Assembly: GCA_938085105.1 (NCBI GenBank)
Contig: CALKGK010000005.1
Span: 41,282 to 105,281 of the forward strand
Reading direction: 5' to 3'
DNA: 64,000 nucleotides
DNA from: an uncultured Flavobacteriales bacterium
Lineage (GTDB): Bacteria; Bacteroidota; Bacteroidia; Flavobacteriales_D; Sanyastnellaceae
The position numbers and the translations under genes are program-made. Below are positions 27,941 through 39,200 of the stretch, piece by piece. Each line of letters begins with the position of its first letter. Position 1 is the stretch's first letter. The notes under the pieces were generated by a model, which saw only the letters and a program-made list of their open reading frames with translations, was not told the DNA's origin and did not search any database.

Positions 27941-28425
27941 CTCAGAATCACTTCACCTGAACGGATCCATTGCGACCACTTTTGATTGTATCCATGGATT
28001 TTCTTGGTCTCACCTCGATCGTCCTCCATGGGTTTTTCGTCATTGGACCACTTAAAAAGTCCGCCATACAGATTGAACACCGTTTGATATCCCGCTTCTT
28101 CCAACTGTTTGGCAATCTCGTTGCTTCGGTAACCAATGGAACAGTACACCACCAAGGTATCCTCTGGAGAAATTCCATTTACGCGTGATAAATCGAAATC
28201 ATCATATCCGATATATAATGCACCTGGAATCCGACTCACTTGGTATTCTTCCAATTCTCGGGCATCCAGAAAAAGGTAGTTGTTCGATGCGGGAATACTG
28301 TCTGCGTAGATGTAAGGCACTTCCTCCTTCACTGTATTCTCTACCATGGTATCAAAGTCATCACTTTGTCCGCAACCAAAAAATGCGCTAAAGACCGTTC
28401 CCACCAAAGCCAGTGTTTTTTTCAT
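27937..28425 (-). CDS. Rhodanese-domain lipoprotein
   Basis: A 162-residue exported rhodanese. The ATG at 28425 gives a lipoprotein signal with lipobox AFFGC. An in-frame ATG at 28437 is an alternative. The domain contains LFLDARELEEYQVSRIPGAL and the active-site loop YCSIGYRS with the catalytic Cys, so sulfur transfer, or oxyanion or arsenate-type chemistry, is possible. It leads the operon rhodanese-TIGR04282-PNP. An exact -7 box (TATATTTG) lies at 28448-28441. Confidence 0.88.
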   Translation of the reverse strand: MKKTLALVGTVFSAFFGCGQSDDFDTMVENTVKEEVPYIYADSIPASNNYLFLDARELEEYQVSRIPGALYIGYDDFDLSRVNGISPEDTLVVYCSIGYRSNEIAKQLEEAGYQTVFNLYGGLFKWSNDEKPMEDDRGETKKIHGYNQKWSQWIRSGEVILR

Positions 28426-28440
28426 ATTCAAAAGCATGTT

Positions 28441-28448
28441 CAAATATA
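28441..28448 (-). promoter_or_regulatory. Putative -7 box (TATATTTG) of the rhodanese operon
   Basis: An exact TAnnTTTG word on the minus strand, 15 bp before the preferred start at 28425 and three bases before the alternative ATG. No TTG lies at the -33 position. Confidence 0.4.
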
Positions 28449-28471
28449 GCGAGCTCGAATGAATGAAGCCC

Positions 28472-29185
28472 TTATTTCCCGTTCAAGTTCCAATTGTATT
28501 CTCCGTACTCCACTTTTGCTCCCTGTTGAATTTTGACCGAGCTGTAGGTATTCAGAAACGCAATGAGCGATTGTCCTTGGGTAAAATCCTCCTTGAACCA
28601 ATCAAAGATGGATGAAATCACAATTTTATTTGGGCTGATGCTGTTTCGGCTGGAATCATTGATGAATTCTTTGCTCAAGCGCTCAAGACTTGCATTCAAA
28701 TTTTCAGGGTAAAAAGCCTTGTTGAGGAGTTTCGGACAAGAGATGCTGGCGCAGTTAATAGCAAAGTGAATTCTTGGGTCCTTGAAGTCTTTTCTGAGGA
28801 TTTCGTGCTCAATTTGGTTCAGAGAGTAGGACTCCCCCTGAAGAACAATGAATTTTTTATCCCAAGGTTTATCCAAATCGGTAATGCTCTTCAAAGGAAG
28901 GTTTTGGATGATGAGCTCCAAAGTAAAAGCATTGTAAACGTTGATCCAGTATGCTTTCTTTTCGTTGCTGCTCCATGAGTTGGTGGGCACTTCCTTCGCA
29001 AAACCGCGCAGTACTTCTTGAAATGGAGCGCTGTTTTTCAAATTGCTGTAATTCACATCTCCAGCTGCATTCACGTGTTTTTGAAGTACCTCGTTCCAAA
29101 GGTTGAGGGTTTCATTTCCTGGTCCGACATCTGCCTTCACCAAAAGAAAACAAAAAGAGAAAGCCAATAAAAGTAGTGATCGCAT
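28472..29185 (-). CDS. DUF547 domain-containing secreted protein
   Basis: A 237-residue exported protein with a signal peptide (about residues 1-18) and the DUF547 domain. Typical blocks are KKAYWINVYNAFTLELII, HEILRKDFKDPRIHFAINCASISCPKL and SSIFDWFKEDF. DUF547 proteins are structurally related to cysteine-protease/transglutaminase-like folds, and the Cys and His here (FAINCASISC) are kept. Their role is not established, but they recur next to TIGR04282-type transferases in arsenosugar clusters. A 46-bp gap separates it from the rhodanese gene. Confidence 0.88.
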   Translation of the reverse strand: MRSLLLLAFSFCFLLVKADVGPGNETLNLWNEVLQKHVNAAGDVNYSNLKNSAPFQEVLRGFAKEVPTNSWSSNEKKAYWINVYNAFTLELIIQNLPLKSITDLDKPWDKKFIVLQGESYSLNQIEHEILRKDFKDPRIHFAINCASISCPKLLNKAFYPENLNASLERLSKEFINDSSRNSISPNKIVISSIFDWFKEDFTQGQSLIAFLNTYSSVKIQQGAKVEYGEYNWNLNGK

Positions 29186-29322
29186 GGGTGTAATGGTTTA
29201 ATTCTAACCGAAGGTAAGTTCCTCTGCTCACAGATTCATCACAAAAGAAAGATAAACTGAAAGTCGGTCATTTGCTTTGCTGGTCTTCAAAATTTCTGCC
29301 AAATTCGCACAAAATAAAGCGG

Positions 29323-30486
29323 ATGAAAAAAATAGGTGTAATTGGCGCTGGTGCAATGGGCTCTGGAATTGCTCAGGTGGCTGCTCAAAACGGACATGAG
29401 GTAATCCTTTCAGATACCAATGAAGGTACTTTGGCTAAGAGCAAAAAGAGTTTAGAAAAAGTGATGAACCGTTTGGTAGAAAAGGGCCGACGCACACAGG
29501 AAGAAACTGAAGCTATCCAAGCGCGAATTCAATACACCACGGAACTTAAAGACTTTGCCGGAACCGAGCTCATTATTGAAGCCATTGTTGAGCGTTTGGA
29601 CGTCAAAAAGTCTGTTTTCGCTGCTTTGGAGCAAATTGTTTCTGATACTTGCATCCTTGCTTCGAACACCTCAAGTTTGAGCATTGCCTCCATCGCTTCC
29701 GCTTGCCAACAATCTTCTCGAGTACTGGGCATCCACTTTTTCAACCCCGCTCCTTTGATGCCGCTGGTAGAAATCATTCCTGCAGTTCAAACGAGTGATG
29801 CCGTGCTTCACGAAGCCAAAAACTTGATTGATTCTTGGGGGAAAGTGAGCGTCGTCGCGAAAGATACACCCGGTTTTATCGTGAATCGTGTTGCTCGTCC
29901 GTTCTACGGCGAAGCTTTGCGAATTTATGAAGAAGGCATTGCCGACATGCCGAGCATCGATTGGGCCATGAAGCAATTGGGCGGCTTTCGAATGGGTCCG
30001 TTTGAGTTGATGGACTTTATTGGGAACGACATTAATTATGCAGTAACGGAATCGGTATTTCAGGCTTTCTATAACGATCCGAGATACAAGCCATCCTTCA
30101 CCCAGAAACGACACGCAGAGGCCGGTTGGCTTGGAAGAAAGTCGGGACGCGGGTACTACAACTACACCGAAGTAAGTACCAACGCGCCGGCGAATGAAGA
30201 CGAGGTCTTAGGACAAAAAATAGTGGACCGCATTCTTGCCATGCTCATCAATGAGGCGGCTGATGCTCTTTTCTGGAATATTGCATCGGCCAAGGACATT
30301 GATCTCGCCATGACCAAAGGAGTGAATTACCCAAAAGGACTTTTGGCTTGGGCAAATGAGATTGGTTTGGACCGCTGTGTTGCTGCCATGGATGAACTTT
30401 ACGACGAGTACCGTGAAGATCGCTACCGCTGCAGTCCTTTGTTAAGAAGAAATGCGGCTCAAGGCGTGTCTTTTTCTTTCGACTAA
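29323..30486 (+). CDS. 3-hydroxyacyl-CoA dehydrogenase
   Basis: A 387-residue NAD-dependent dehydrogenase oxidising L-3-hydroxyacyl-CoA in beta-oxidation or related ring-cleavage routes. The ATG at 29323 starts directly at the Rossmann domain (KKIGVIGAGAMGSGIAQVAAQNG). The catalytic region SSRVLGIHFFNPAPLMPLVEII and the dimer domain FIVNRVARPFYGEALR, GGFRMGPFELMDFIGNDIN follow. A second C-terminal 3HCDH domain (about residues 285-380) makes it resemble PaaH-type enzymes. The last 4 bp overlap the convergent symporter gene. Confidence 0.93.
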   Translation: MKKIGVIGAGAMGSGIAQVAAQNGHEVILSDTNEGTLAKSKKSLEKVMNRLVEKGRRTQEETEAIQARIQYTTELKDFAGTELIIEAIVERLDVKKSVFAALEQIVSDTCILASNTSSLSIASIASACQQSSRVLGIHFFNPAPLMPLVEIIPAVQTSDAVLHEAKNLIDSWGKVSVVAKDTPGFIVNRVARPFYGEALRIYEEGIADMPSIDWAMKQLGGFRMGPFELMDFIGNDINYAVTESVFQAFYNDPRYKPSFTQKRHAEAGWLGRKSGRGYYNYTEVSTNAPANEDEVLGQKIVDRILAMLINEAADALFWNIASAKDIDLAMTKGVNYPKGLLAWANEIGLDRCVAAMDELYDEYREDRYRCSPLLRRNAAQGVSFSFD

Positions 30487-32240
30487 GACTTCCGATAAAC
30501 AAAGAAAACAGCGATTCCGGAAAGCAGTGCGATCAGATAAAGCATCAAACTGGCTCCCATTTCGCCATAAATCCACTTTCCTGTTCCGAACAAAGCGGCA
30601 TACACCATGATGCACGCTAAAAACATGCACAGAATGAGTCCTGGTAGAGATCTCCGCTTCATTGGAGGAAGTTTGGATTCGTCTAATCCGATTTTGGTCC
30701 AGCCTTTTCCAAAAGGACGAATGACTTCATAATAATTCTGAAGGGTGGCTTTATTGCTGGGCTTGGTGAGTAAAGTCACGATCACCCAAGCGAAGGTGGT
30801 TATAAACACTGAGAGGCAGAGTCCTACCCAAGAAGGGAGCTCTTTGGGCGCGAAGATGGTCCACAAAATGGCAATCACAAAAGAAACCACCATTGCGGTG
30901 ATCTCCGAAAAGGCATTGATTCTGTACCAAAACCAACGCATGATGAACACGGAACCGGTTCCTGCTCCTGCGAGAATGATCAAGTCAAACCCGCGTTTTG
31001 CTGAGTCGATCTTGTATGAAAGGAGTCCGGCAAGAATCATCAGCACCACCGTTGTGATTTGTCCTACCCAAACTTGACGTTTTTCGCTTGCATCTTTCTT
31101 GATGAAACGGGTGTAGAAATCACTCACCACATAGCTTGCACCCCAGTTCAAATGTGTTGAAATGGTACTCATAAAAGCGGCAATCAGAGAAGCCATGACC
31201 AAGCCAAGGAGTCCGGCCGGCAAATAAGTGAGCATGGCTGGATAAGCCAAATCGTGCCCTACAGCCACTTCCATTCCTGGAAAAGCAGCTTCGATGGAAG
31301 CGAGATCGGGAAAAACAACCAAGGAGGCCAGAGCGATCAACAACCACGGCCATGGTCGGAGAGCATAATGGGCAATATTATAGAAGAGGGTTGCTGCTAC
31401 TGCATGATTCTCATTCTTGGCAGAGAGCATGCGTTGTGCAACATAGCCACCACCTCCCGGTTCCGAACCGGGGTACCAAGCGCCCCACCACTGCACAGCG
31501 AGGGGAATCACTAAAATTGAAACGAAAAGTTCGGTATCGTTGATGTCTGGAAAGAAATTTAAAGCTCCGCTCACGTTCTCATGGCTCAAAAGGGCTGTCA
31601 TCCCTCCTACTTCCGGCATGTTCACGATGGTTATGGTGGCCCAAACAGAGCCCACCATGGCAATGAGAAACTGAAAGAAGTCGGTAATGATTACTCCTCT
31701 GAGTCCACCCAAAGTGGAATAAATCACGGTCACCACACCAGCTATCAAAAGCGTTTGAAGTTGACTCAAGCCCAACATGATGGCTCCCAATTTAGCGGCG
31801 GCCAAACACACTGTGGCCATGATGAGAATATTGATCAGCACTCCCAAGTACAAGGCTCGAAACCCGCGAAGAAAAGCGGCTTCCTTTCCACTGTAGCGCA
31901 ATTCATAAAAACCTAAATCGGTCATCACTCCTGATCTTCTCCACAAACGTGCATAGACAAAAACAGTGAGCATACCCGTTAGCAAGAAGGCCCACCAAGC
32001 CCAGTTTCCAGCTACTCCACCTCCATTTCTAACGATGTCGGTCACCAAGTTGGGGGTATCTGCCGAAAAGGTGGTTGCCACCATCGAAACTCCTAGCAAC
32101 CACCAGGGCATGCTTCGGCCAGAAAGAAAAAACTCCGCGCTACTGCTCCCCGCCTTTTTCATCGTTAATAACCCGATGATAAGAGAGACAATAAAAAATG
32201 CAATGATGATTCCCCAATCGATGGGCGCAAGTGTATTCAT
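30483..32240 (-). CDS. Sodium:solute symporter (SSS family)
   Basis: A 585-residue inner-membrane symporter with about 13-14 hydrophobic helices, coupling Na+ entry to uptake of a sugar or another small solute. The ATG at 32240 is chosen because the upstream frame has no family similarity. Family markers are EFFLSGRSMPWWLLGVSMVATTFSADTP near the N-terminus, YSTLGGLRGVIITDFFQF, and a Na+-site region LIAAFMSTISTHLNWGASYVVSDFYTRF. The substrate cannot be told and no catabolic gene is next to it. It overlaps the 3-hydroxyacyl-CoA dehydrogenase gene tail to tail by 4 bp. Confidence 0.95.
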   Translation of the reverse strand: MNTLAPIDWGIIIAFFIVSLIIGLLTMKKAGSSSAEFFLSGRSMPWWLLGVSMVATTFSADTPNLVTDIVRNGGGVAGNWAWWAFLLTGMLTVFVYARLWRRSGVMTDLGFYELRYSGKEAAFLRGFRALYLGVLINILIMATVCLAAAKLGAIMLGLSQLQTLLIAGVVTVIYSTLGGLRGVIITDFFQFLIAMVGSVWATITIVNMPEVGGMTALLSHENVSGALNFFPDINDTELFVSILVIPLAVQWWGAWYPGSEPGGGGYVAQRMLSAKNENHAVAATLFYNIAHYALRPWPWLLIALASLVVFPDLASIEAAFPGMEVAVGHDLAYPAMLTYLPAGLLGLVMASLIAAFMSTISTHLNWGASYVVSDFYTRFIKKDASEKRQVWVGQITTVVLMILAGLLSYKIDSAKRGFDLIILAGAGTGSVFIMRWFWYRINAFSEITAMVVSFVIAILWTIFAPKELPSWVGLCLSVFITTFAWVIVTLLTKPSNKATLQNYYEVIRPFGKGWTKIGLDESKLPPMKRRSLPGLILCMFLACIMVYAALFGTGKWIYGEMGASLMLYLIALLSGIAVFFVYRKS

Positions 32241-32296
32241 GGAATAGGTTTTTGCAAGTATAAAAGATGTTGCCGACACTTTGACAATTGGCCCGA

Positions 32297-33016
32297 CTAT
32301 AAGTAGCGCTTAATGATTCTCAATTGGTGAGAGTACGACTTCGTGCTTCGGTTAAAAATCCCTTGATGATCGAGGGCATCTCTTCTCACCTCTCCACTTG
32401 CGTGAATGATATTGCAAGCATCATCGCGCATTTCAACGATGCCAACATGTATGATTTCACCTTCTTCATTGTCAAAAAAGGCCAAATCACCTGTTTTCAC
32501 TTGCTCAATAAAATCAATGGTATCTCCTTGCTGTGCTTGCAATGAAGCGTCACGTTTCAAAGCAACACCTTGAAACGCCAGAGCCAGTTGCGTTAGTCCG
32601 GAACAATCCACTCCCAGCACACTCTTCCCTCCCCAGAGATAAGGAGCGCTCATAAAAAGATGGATAAAGTCCTCAAGCTCTAATGACTCACAAGGAACGG
32701 CATGGAGCCCTTTAAAATTGGGGTGAATGAAAGCACCAAGGGGGATGTATTGACCAAGATCTGTTCTGCTCAAAGGCAATGATGACCGTTGAATGCTTTG
32801 AAAATAGGTCGCTTTGTCTAACTTCCACTTCTCCAACATTTTCATGTCTGCCCAGCCCTCATAGCTGTCCACACAGCTGCGCACTTTTCGCCATTGTTTC
32901 TGTTGATCTAGAACTTCAACTAACTCACCAAAAAGGAGTTGATTGACCATTTCTGAGGCGTCTGAGGGAGCACTTCTTTGGGGACAAAGAGGAGTGCTGA
33001 CAAAAAAAGTTTCCAT
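32297..33016 (-). CDS. C40 (NlpC/P60) peptidase with SH3-like region
   Basis: A 239-residue peptidase cutting gamma-D-Glu-diaminopimelate bonds in cell-wall peptides. There is no signal peptide, so it probably recycles muropeptides in the cytoplasm. Residues 1-95 form bacterial SH3-like strands (LLFGELVEVLDQQKQWRKVR). The catalytic domain has PYLWGGKSVLGVDCSGLTQLAL with the nucleophile Cys, EIIHVGIV with the base His, and IIHASGEVRRD as the third polar residue. This agrees with YkfC-like dipeptidyl peptidase VI. A -7 box TAGCTTTG lies 13 bp upstream. Confidence 0.92.
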   Translation of the reverse strand: METFFVSTPLCPQRSAPSDASEMVNQLLFGELVEVLDQQKQWRKVRSCVDSYEGWADMKMLEKWKLDKATYFQSIQRSSLPLSRTDLGQYIPLGAFIHPNFKGLHAVPCESLELEDFIHLFMSAPYLWGGKSVLGVDCSGLTQLALAFQGVALKRDASLQAQQGDTIDFIEQVKTGDLAFFDNEEGEIIHVGIVEMRDDACNIIHASGEVRRDALDHQGIFNRSTKSYSHQLRIIKRYL

Positions 33017-33029
33017 TCGAAGTTTTTAT

Positions 33030-33037
33030 CAAAGCTA
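33030..33037 (-). promoter_or_regulatory. Putative -7 box (TAGCTTTG) of the C40 peptidase gene
   Basis: An exact TAnnTTTG match on the minus strand, 13 bp from the start codon. No clear TTG is at -33. Confidence 0.4.
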
Positions 33038-33144
33038 AGCATAATCTCGCTTCTTTTGTCGATGAATACTAGGAGTTCACCGAAAATACGAGCTTCGTTT
33101 TTTGGGGTTTTTATTTCGACGAACAGTAATTTTTCGTCGATAAG

Positions 33145-33176
33145 TTGCATTTGTCAGAAATTACTCACTATCTTTG
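33145..33176 (+). promoter_or_regulatory. Bacteroidota promoter TTG-N21-TATCTTTG of the giant adhesin gene
   Basis: TTG (33145-33147) and an exact TATCTTTG (33169-33176) are spaced 21 bp, within the allowed range. The leader is about 115 nt and holds a palindrome at 33230-33247 (GAGGGAGT facing ACTCCCCTC) that may form a 5' UTR hairpin. Confidence 0.6.
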
Positions 33177-33299
33177 TAGACGAAAACTGACCTACTATCT
33201 TTTCTTATCCCGTCCTGGGAATTTACAATGAGGGAGTGACTCCCCTCTGACCACATTATTAGCTTTTATTGATTGATTGTTTAATTAAAACCTACAAAC

Positions 33300-36200
33300 A
33301 TGACAGATTCTACCTGTTGTTGCGTAGAGCGTCCTTGGCACGTAAAAAATCGCCTTGCGCTCTTGAATGTCGCAACCTTTATTCTCATCTTTTTCTCGGT
33401 CCTTTTGGGAACGAGCTATGCCTCTGCACAAGCGGCATTTGTTACTCAAAGTACTCCTTGGGGTGCTCCAGATTATGCGAACGGAATGGACGCAAAATTT
33501 GGTGCTGGAAACTGGACCAACGCTACTTTTTCGAGTGTTGACGTAAACGCGCTATTCGCGAATCATGACTTCATCTATTTGGAAGGAAGCGATGGATCCG
33601 CAGACGAATTGGAAGCCTTCTTGGCCGCCAATGGAACAGCCCTTGAAAACTGGGTTGCCGCCGGAAACCGTTTGTTCTTGAATTCTGCTCCTAACGAAGG
33701 AGATGGAATGAATTTCGGTTTTGGTGGTGTTGCTCTTGAATATGCGGGCAATAACCTAAGTCTTACTCACACTGGATCTGCAGAACCGTTCGACGCTTCT
33801 AGCGCAGTTTGGGATGGAATTACCACTCCCTCTTTCACTGCAAACTATTTCGGACACGCTCTGATTTGCCCAGCAGGAATGGTTGGACACATTCACGAAG
33901 TGGGTGATGACACAAGAGTAACTGTCGCTTCTATGAACTATGGAAGTGGATATGCGCTCTTCGGAGGAATTACCTATTCTGGTGCTTGGAACCCTTCTTC
34001 TGAAGCATTCGATCTTTACCTCAACATTCTTGGTTTGGCAATTGATGCTGAAACAGGCGGTTGTGAGCCTGAACTCAACATCGTTTGTGCTTCAGATGTA
34101 TCGCTAGAATGCGGATCAGACATTACTCCAGATGCTATTGGATATCCAAGCATTGAAAGCAATGACTGCGTTGGTGATTTGGAAATCTCGTTCATGGATG
34201 ATATGGTATCAAACGACAACTGTCCTTTGATCATCGCCAGAACGTGGATTGCCACCGACGGCGAAGTAACCGAGATGTGTACCCAAACAATAACCCTTGA
34301 AGACACTACAGCCCCTCTTATTGAAGCTGATTTTACCGACATCGAAGTTGCTTGTTCTGAAGTAGAAAATAACGAAGAAGCTCTTGCATCTTATGCAATG
34401 GAGTTGATTGGACAACCTGCTATTGCTGATTGTTCTTCTTTCGACACTAACCTTGAAATGAGCTATAGCGCTTTGGATCAATGTCCAATCGTTGGAGCTC
34501 TTGACGTGGTATTTACTGCTACTGATGAATGTGGAAACGCATCATCTTTCTCATTTACCATTAGTGTGTCTGACACTGAAGGCCCAGTATTTGATCTTGA
34601 AGAAGAGATCCTTGTGTCTTGCTTGGAAGAAGTACCAGCTCCTGCTGATTTAGTTGCTTTTGACCTATGCTCTAACGAAGAAATTCCAGCAGACCTTTTC
34701 ACTTCAAACAATGGTGAATTGACTGACACATGTTCTCTTTCAACTGCATTTGGTCCTGGTGATGACTGGGCATTCTGGTTGCCTACTTTGTCTGAAGATG
34801 GATTTGCATCATCTGCAAACTATAACTTCGACGCAAACGGTGGACACTTCGATCAGTTCAACGATGGAACAGCTCACATCTACGGAACAGTTGTTAACGA
34901 CATCAACCCGAATGAAGCATTTGAATTGAACATCTGGCTTGAGAACAAGGCTGATTGGACTACATGGAGTGGTTTGGGACGTAATTATAAAGACGACCTC
35001 GGATGCGCACAACCAGACCTTTACGAAGATTGGACGTACTACGAAATGGTGAACGGATTCTCAACTGCAGTTGGTCTTGGTGACTTTGCTGGAGATGTAT
35101 TGAGCCTCAACCACATGCCTGCGAGCTACTACTTCGGATTCCAAATTGGAATGGGTGCAAACAACAAGAACTGTGATTACGGTATTTCTGGTTGGTTCAC
35201 TTACGAAGGATTTGTTGACGGACAGTACATCAACGGTCATGGTGACGTGAATGCGGATGCATCATGCGGACCAGTGAACGAACAAGATTGTCCTCACAAC
35301 ACTGAGTTTACTTACTTGTACAGAGCAGTAGACGCTTGTGGAAACGTAACCATCGCTGAACAAACCATCATTGTGAACGACGAAATCGGTCCTGATTTCA
35401 TCGATTTCCCTGCCGACATTACCGTTTCTTGTGATGCTTACCCAGTAGAAATCCCTGTCTTGTCAGGAGTGGATAACTGTGAAGGTGAAGTAATCGTTGT
35501 TGGTCCTGAAGACTTGATGATCCCTGGTGATTGTCCAAACGAATACATCATTGAGCGCACATGGGGTGCAATTGACATCTGTGGAAACAGAACAGACCGC
35601 ACATGGACCATCACCATCATTGATGAAGAAGCTCCAATGTTTGAAGGTTTGCCAGCTGCAGAACTTACTGTAGAATGCGACATGGTTCCTGAAGCTGCTG
35701 AAGTCAGCGTTTCAGACAACTGTTCAGCAATTGAAAACATCGCTTTTGATTATAGCGAAGAATTGATTGATGGAAATTGCCCTGGAAACTACACCATCAT
35801 TCGTGAGTGGATTGCAGTAGATGAGTGTGAAAACGAAAACAACTTCGTTCAGACCATCAACGTACAAGATACAACTGCACCAACATTCAACGATTACGAG
35901 TACTACACTGCTGTTTCTTGTGAAGAAGTAGATGGGTACACTTTGACAGCATCTGACAACTGTGGTAATGCCACTGTTGAAATTACATTTGAGCAATTGA
36001 ACTCTGGTGGATGTATGGGAGTACTCTACCGCGAATACACCGCTACTGATGAGTGTGGTAATGAAGCAACTGTTGAACAGTTCATCACCATCACTGATAA
36101 CGTAGCACCTTCTTTGGTAAATGTTCCTGAAAACAACACACTAGAATGCTCAGAAGTATCGATGATGGAGAACGGAAATTTCTTCGATCAAGGAGACGTT

Positions 36201-39200
36201 TTTGGTGAAGACAACTGTGCACTTGAAGTAAGCATTGATTACTCTGAAGAAATGCAAGACGACGGTGACGATTGTGAGAACTCTTACCTTATCGTAAGAA
36301 CTTGGATCGGTACTGACTACTGTGGAAACGAAACAATGGCGCAACAAACAACTACTGTTGTTGATACTACCGCTCCAGAATTTGTTGAATTCCCTGGTGA
36401 CCTTGTTGTTGAATGTTCTGATGAACTTCCTGCTGTTGTATTCCCAATTGCTGAAGACAACTGTGACGACCTCGTTGATGTTGAATTGACAATTGAAGAA
36501 GAAGACGGAGAATGTGACGGTGAGTACACCATCTCAAGAATCTTCCGTGGATATGACAACTGTGGAAATGAAGTGATTGGAGTGCAAACCATTCAAGTGG
36601 TTGATACTACTGCACCAGCATTCACATTTGTGCCAGACGCAGCACTTTACGAGTGTGACGAAGAAGCAGAATTGGTAATGGCTGAAGCTAGCGACCTTTG
36701 CTCTGAAGCAACATTAAGCTATGTAGACGGACAAGTATTTGAAGGTGAGTGTGCCAACGAGTTTGGATTTGTAAGAACATTCACTGCAACAGATGCCTGT
36801 GGAAACATGACAACTGCTGAGCAGGAGATCTACTTCCAAGACACGACTGCACCAGTATTCGCTGCTTACGACGTAGAAATCGACATGCCTTGTGATAACA
36901 TCATGGCAACAACTGTTTCTGCTGAAGATAACTGTGGTGATGTTGAAATCACATACGAAGATACTTTTGTATCAGGTGGATGTGCAGGACGTATCATTCG
37001 TGACTTCACTGCAGTTGATGCTTGTGGAAACGAAGCTACAGCTCAGCAGATCAGTACATTGGTTGACGAAGTTGCTCCAGTATGGACCTTGTTCCCAGCT
37101 AACGTAACGGTAGAATGTGACAACGTTCCTTCTAACGACGAGATCGAAGTTGCTTTCGAAGACAACTGTGATAACGATGTTTCTTTGGCCTACAATGGAG
37201 AAGTAATCATTGATGGAGCTTGTGAAGACAGCTACACCATTGAAAGAACTTGGACCATTACTGATCAGTGTGGAAACGCTACACCTGCAACATGGACCAT
37301 CAGCGTTCAAGATACTACGGCTCCTGTATTTACTGAAGTAGCAGAAGATGTAACTGTAGAATGTGATCAAGAGCTTCCAGCTCCGTTTGCAGCTGCAGAA
37401 GATAACTGTGACGCTGAAGTAGAAATCTCAGTAGAAGGTGAAATGATCGAAGGTGAATGTGCCAATGAGTACACCATGGTTCGTACTTACACTGCCATGG
37501 ATAACTGTGGAAACGTTGCTACTGCAACTCAAACCATCTCTGTTGTTGATACTACTGCACCGGTAATCGCTTACCAAGGTGGTGAATTGACTTTGGAGTG
37601 TGATCAAACGGTTGACCTTCCAGAAGTAACTGCTACAGACAACTGTGGTGAAGCTACTGTTTCAATGGAAATGAGTATGGATAACGGCGAGTGTGAAAAC
37701 GAACGTTACGAAATCTATACTTGGTCTGCTGTTGATGCTTGTGGTAACGTATCTGAGTCTGTAAGCCTTTATGTTTACTTCCAAGATACCACTGCTCCTG
37801 TATTCAACGCCTACGATGTAGAAATTGATATGCCTTGTGACAACATCATGGAAACTACCGTTTCTGCTGAAGACAACTGTGGTGATGTTGAAATCACATT
37901 CGAAGATACTTTTGTATCAGGTGGATGTGCAGGACGTATCATTCGTGACTTCACTGCAGTTGATGCTTGTGGAAATGCAGCTACAGCTCAGCAAATCATT
38001 ACTCTTGTTGACGAAGTTGCTCCAGTTTGGACCTTGTTCCCAACTAACGTAACGGTAGAATGTGACAACGTTCCTTCTAACGACGAGATCGAAGTTGCTT
38101 TCGAAGACAACTGTGATGACGATGTTTCTTTGGCCTACAATGGAGAAGTAATCATTGATGGAGCTTGTGAAGACAGCTACACCATTGAAAGAACTTGGAC
38201 CATTACTGATCAGTGTGGAAACGCTACACCTGCAACATGGACCATCAACGTTCAAGATACTACGGCTCCTGTATTTACTGAAGTAGCAGAAGATGTAACT
38301 GTAGAATGTGATCAAGAGCTTCCAGCTCCGTTTGCAGCTGCAGAAGACAACTGTGACGCTGAAGTAGAAATCTCTGTAGAAGGAGAAATGATCGAAGGTG
38401 AATGTGCCAATGAGTACACCATGGTTCGTACATACACTGCCATTGATAACTGTGGAAACGTTGCTACTGCAACTCAAACCATCACCGTTGTTGATACTAC
38501 TGCTCCTGAGTTCACTTTTGTTCCTGAAGACCTCGAACTTGAGTGTGACCTAGAAGTACCTGCAGTCAATGCTGAAGCTGCTGATAACTGTGGCGATGCA
38601 ACTGTAAGCTTTGAAGATTACTACGACTACACTCCTTGGATGGCTGCTAGCAATGGTGGTGATGGAGTTGTTGACTTCTCTAACTTGCCAAATGGATTTA
38701 GCATTGACGGATCTGATACCGGATCTGGAAGTGAAATCTTCACCGTAGCAATGAGCGCAGTGAAAAACGTAACCCTTTCATTCGACTGGGATTATACTAC
38801 CATTGACATCGATGGTGCTGGTCTTGATCCATTCGTATACTTCATCAACGACGAAGCATACGTTGAGATCTCAGACAACGCAGGAGCAGACAACCAATCA
38901 GGTTCTTTCTCTATCGATCTTGAAGCAGGTTCTTCAATTTCACTTGGAATCTGGGCTGCAGATGATGACCTCGGTCTTGCAACTGTAAACGTGAGCAACA
39001 TTAACTTCGAAGTGAACGATTTGGAATGTCCAGTTACTGACTGCTTCATTCGTCAGTTCACCGCTGTTGATGCTTGTGGAAACTCAACAATTGCTAACCA
39101 ACAGGTAGTAATCGTTGATACTACTGCTCCAGTATTTGAAGCTTACGATGTTGAAATCGACATGCCATGTGACAACATTACTGAAACCACTGTTTCAGCG

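Noticed and set aside
33010..33150. Minus-strand frame upstream of the C40 peptidase (MQLIDEKLLFVEIKTP onward) as a separate small gene
   Set aside because: It runs through the peptidase start in another phase and covers the peptidase's -7 box. There is no independent support.
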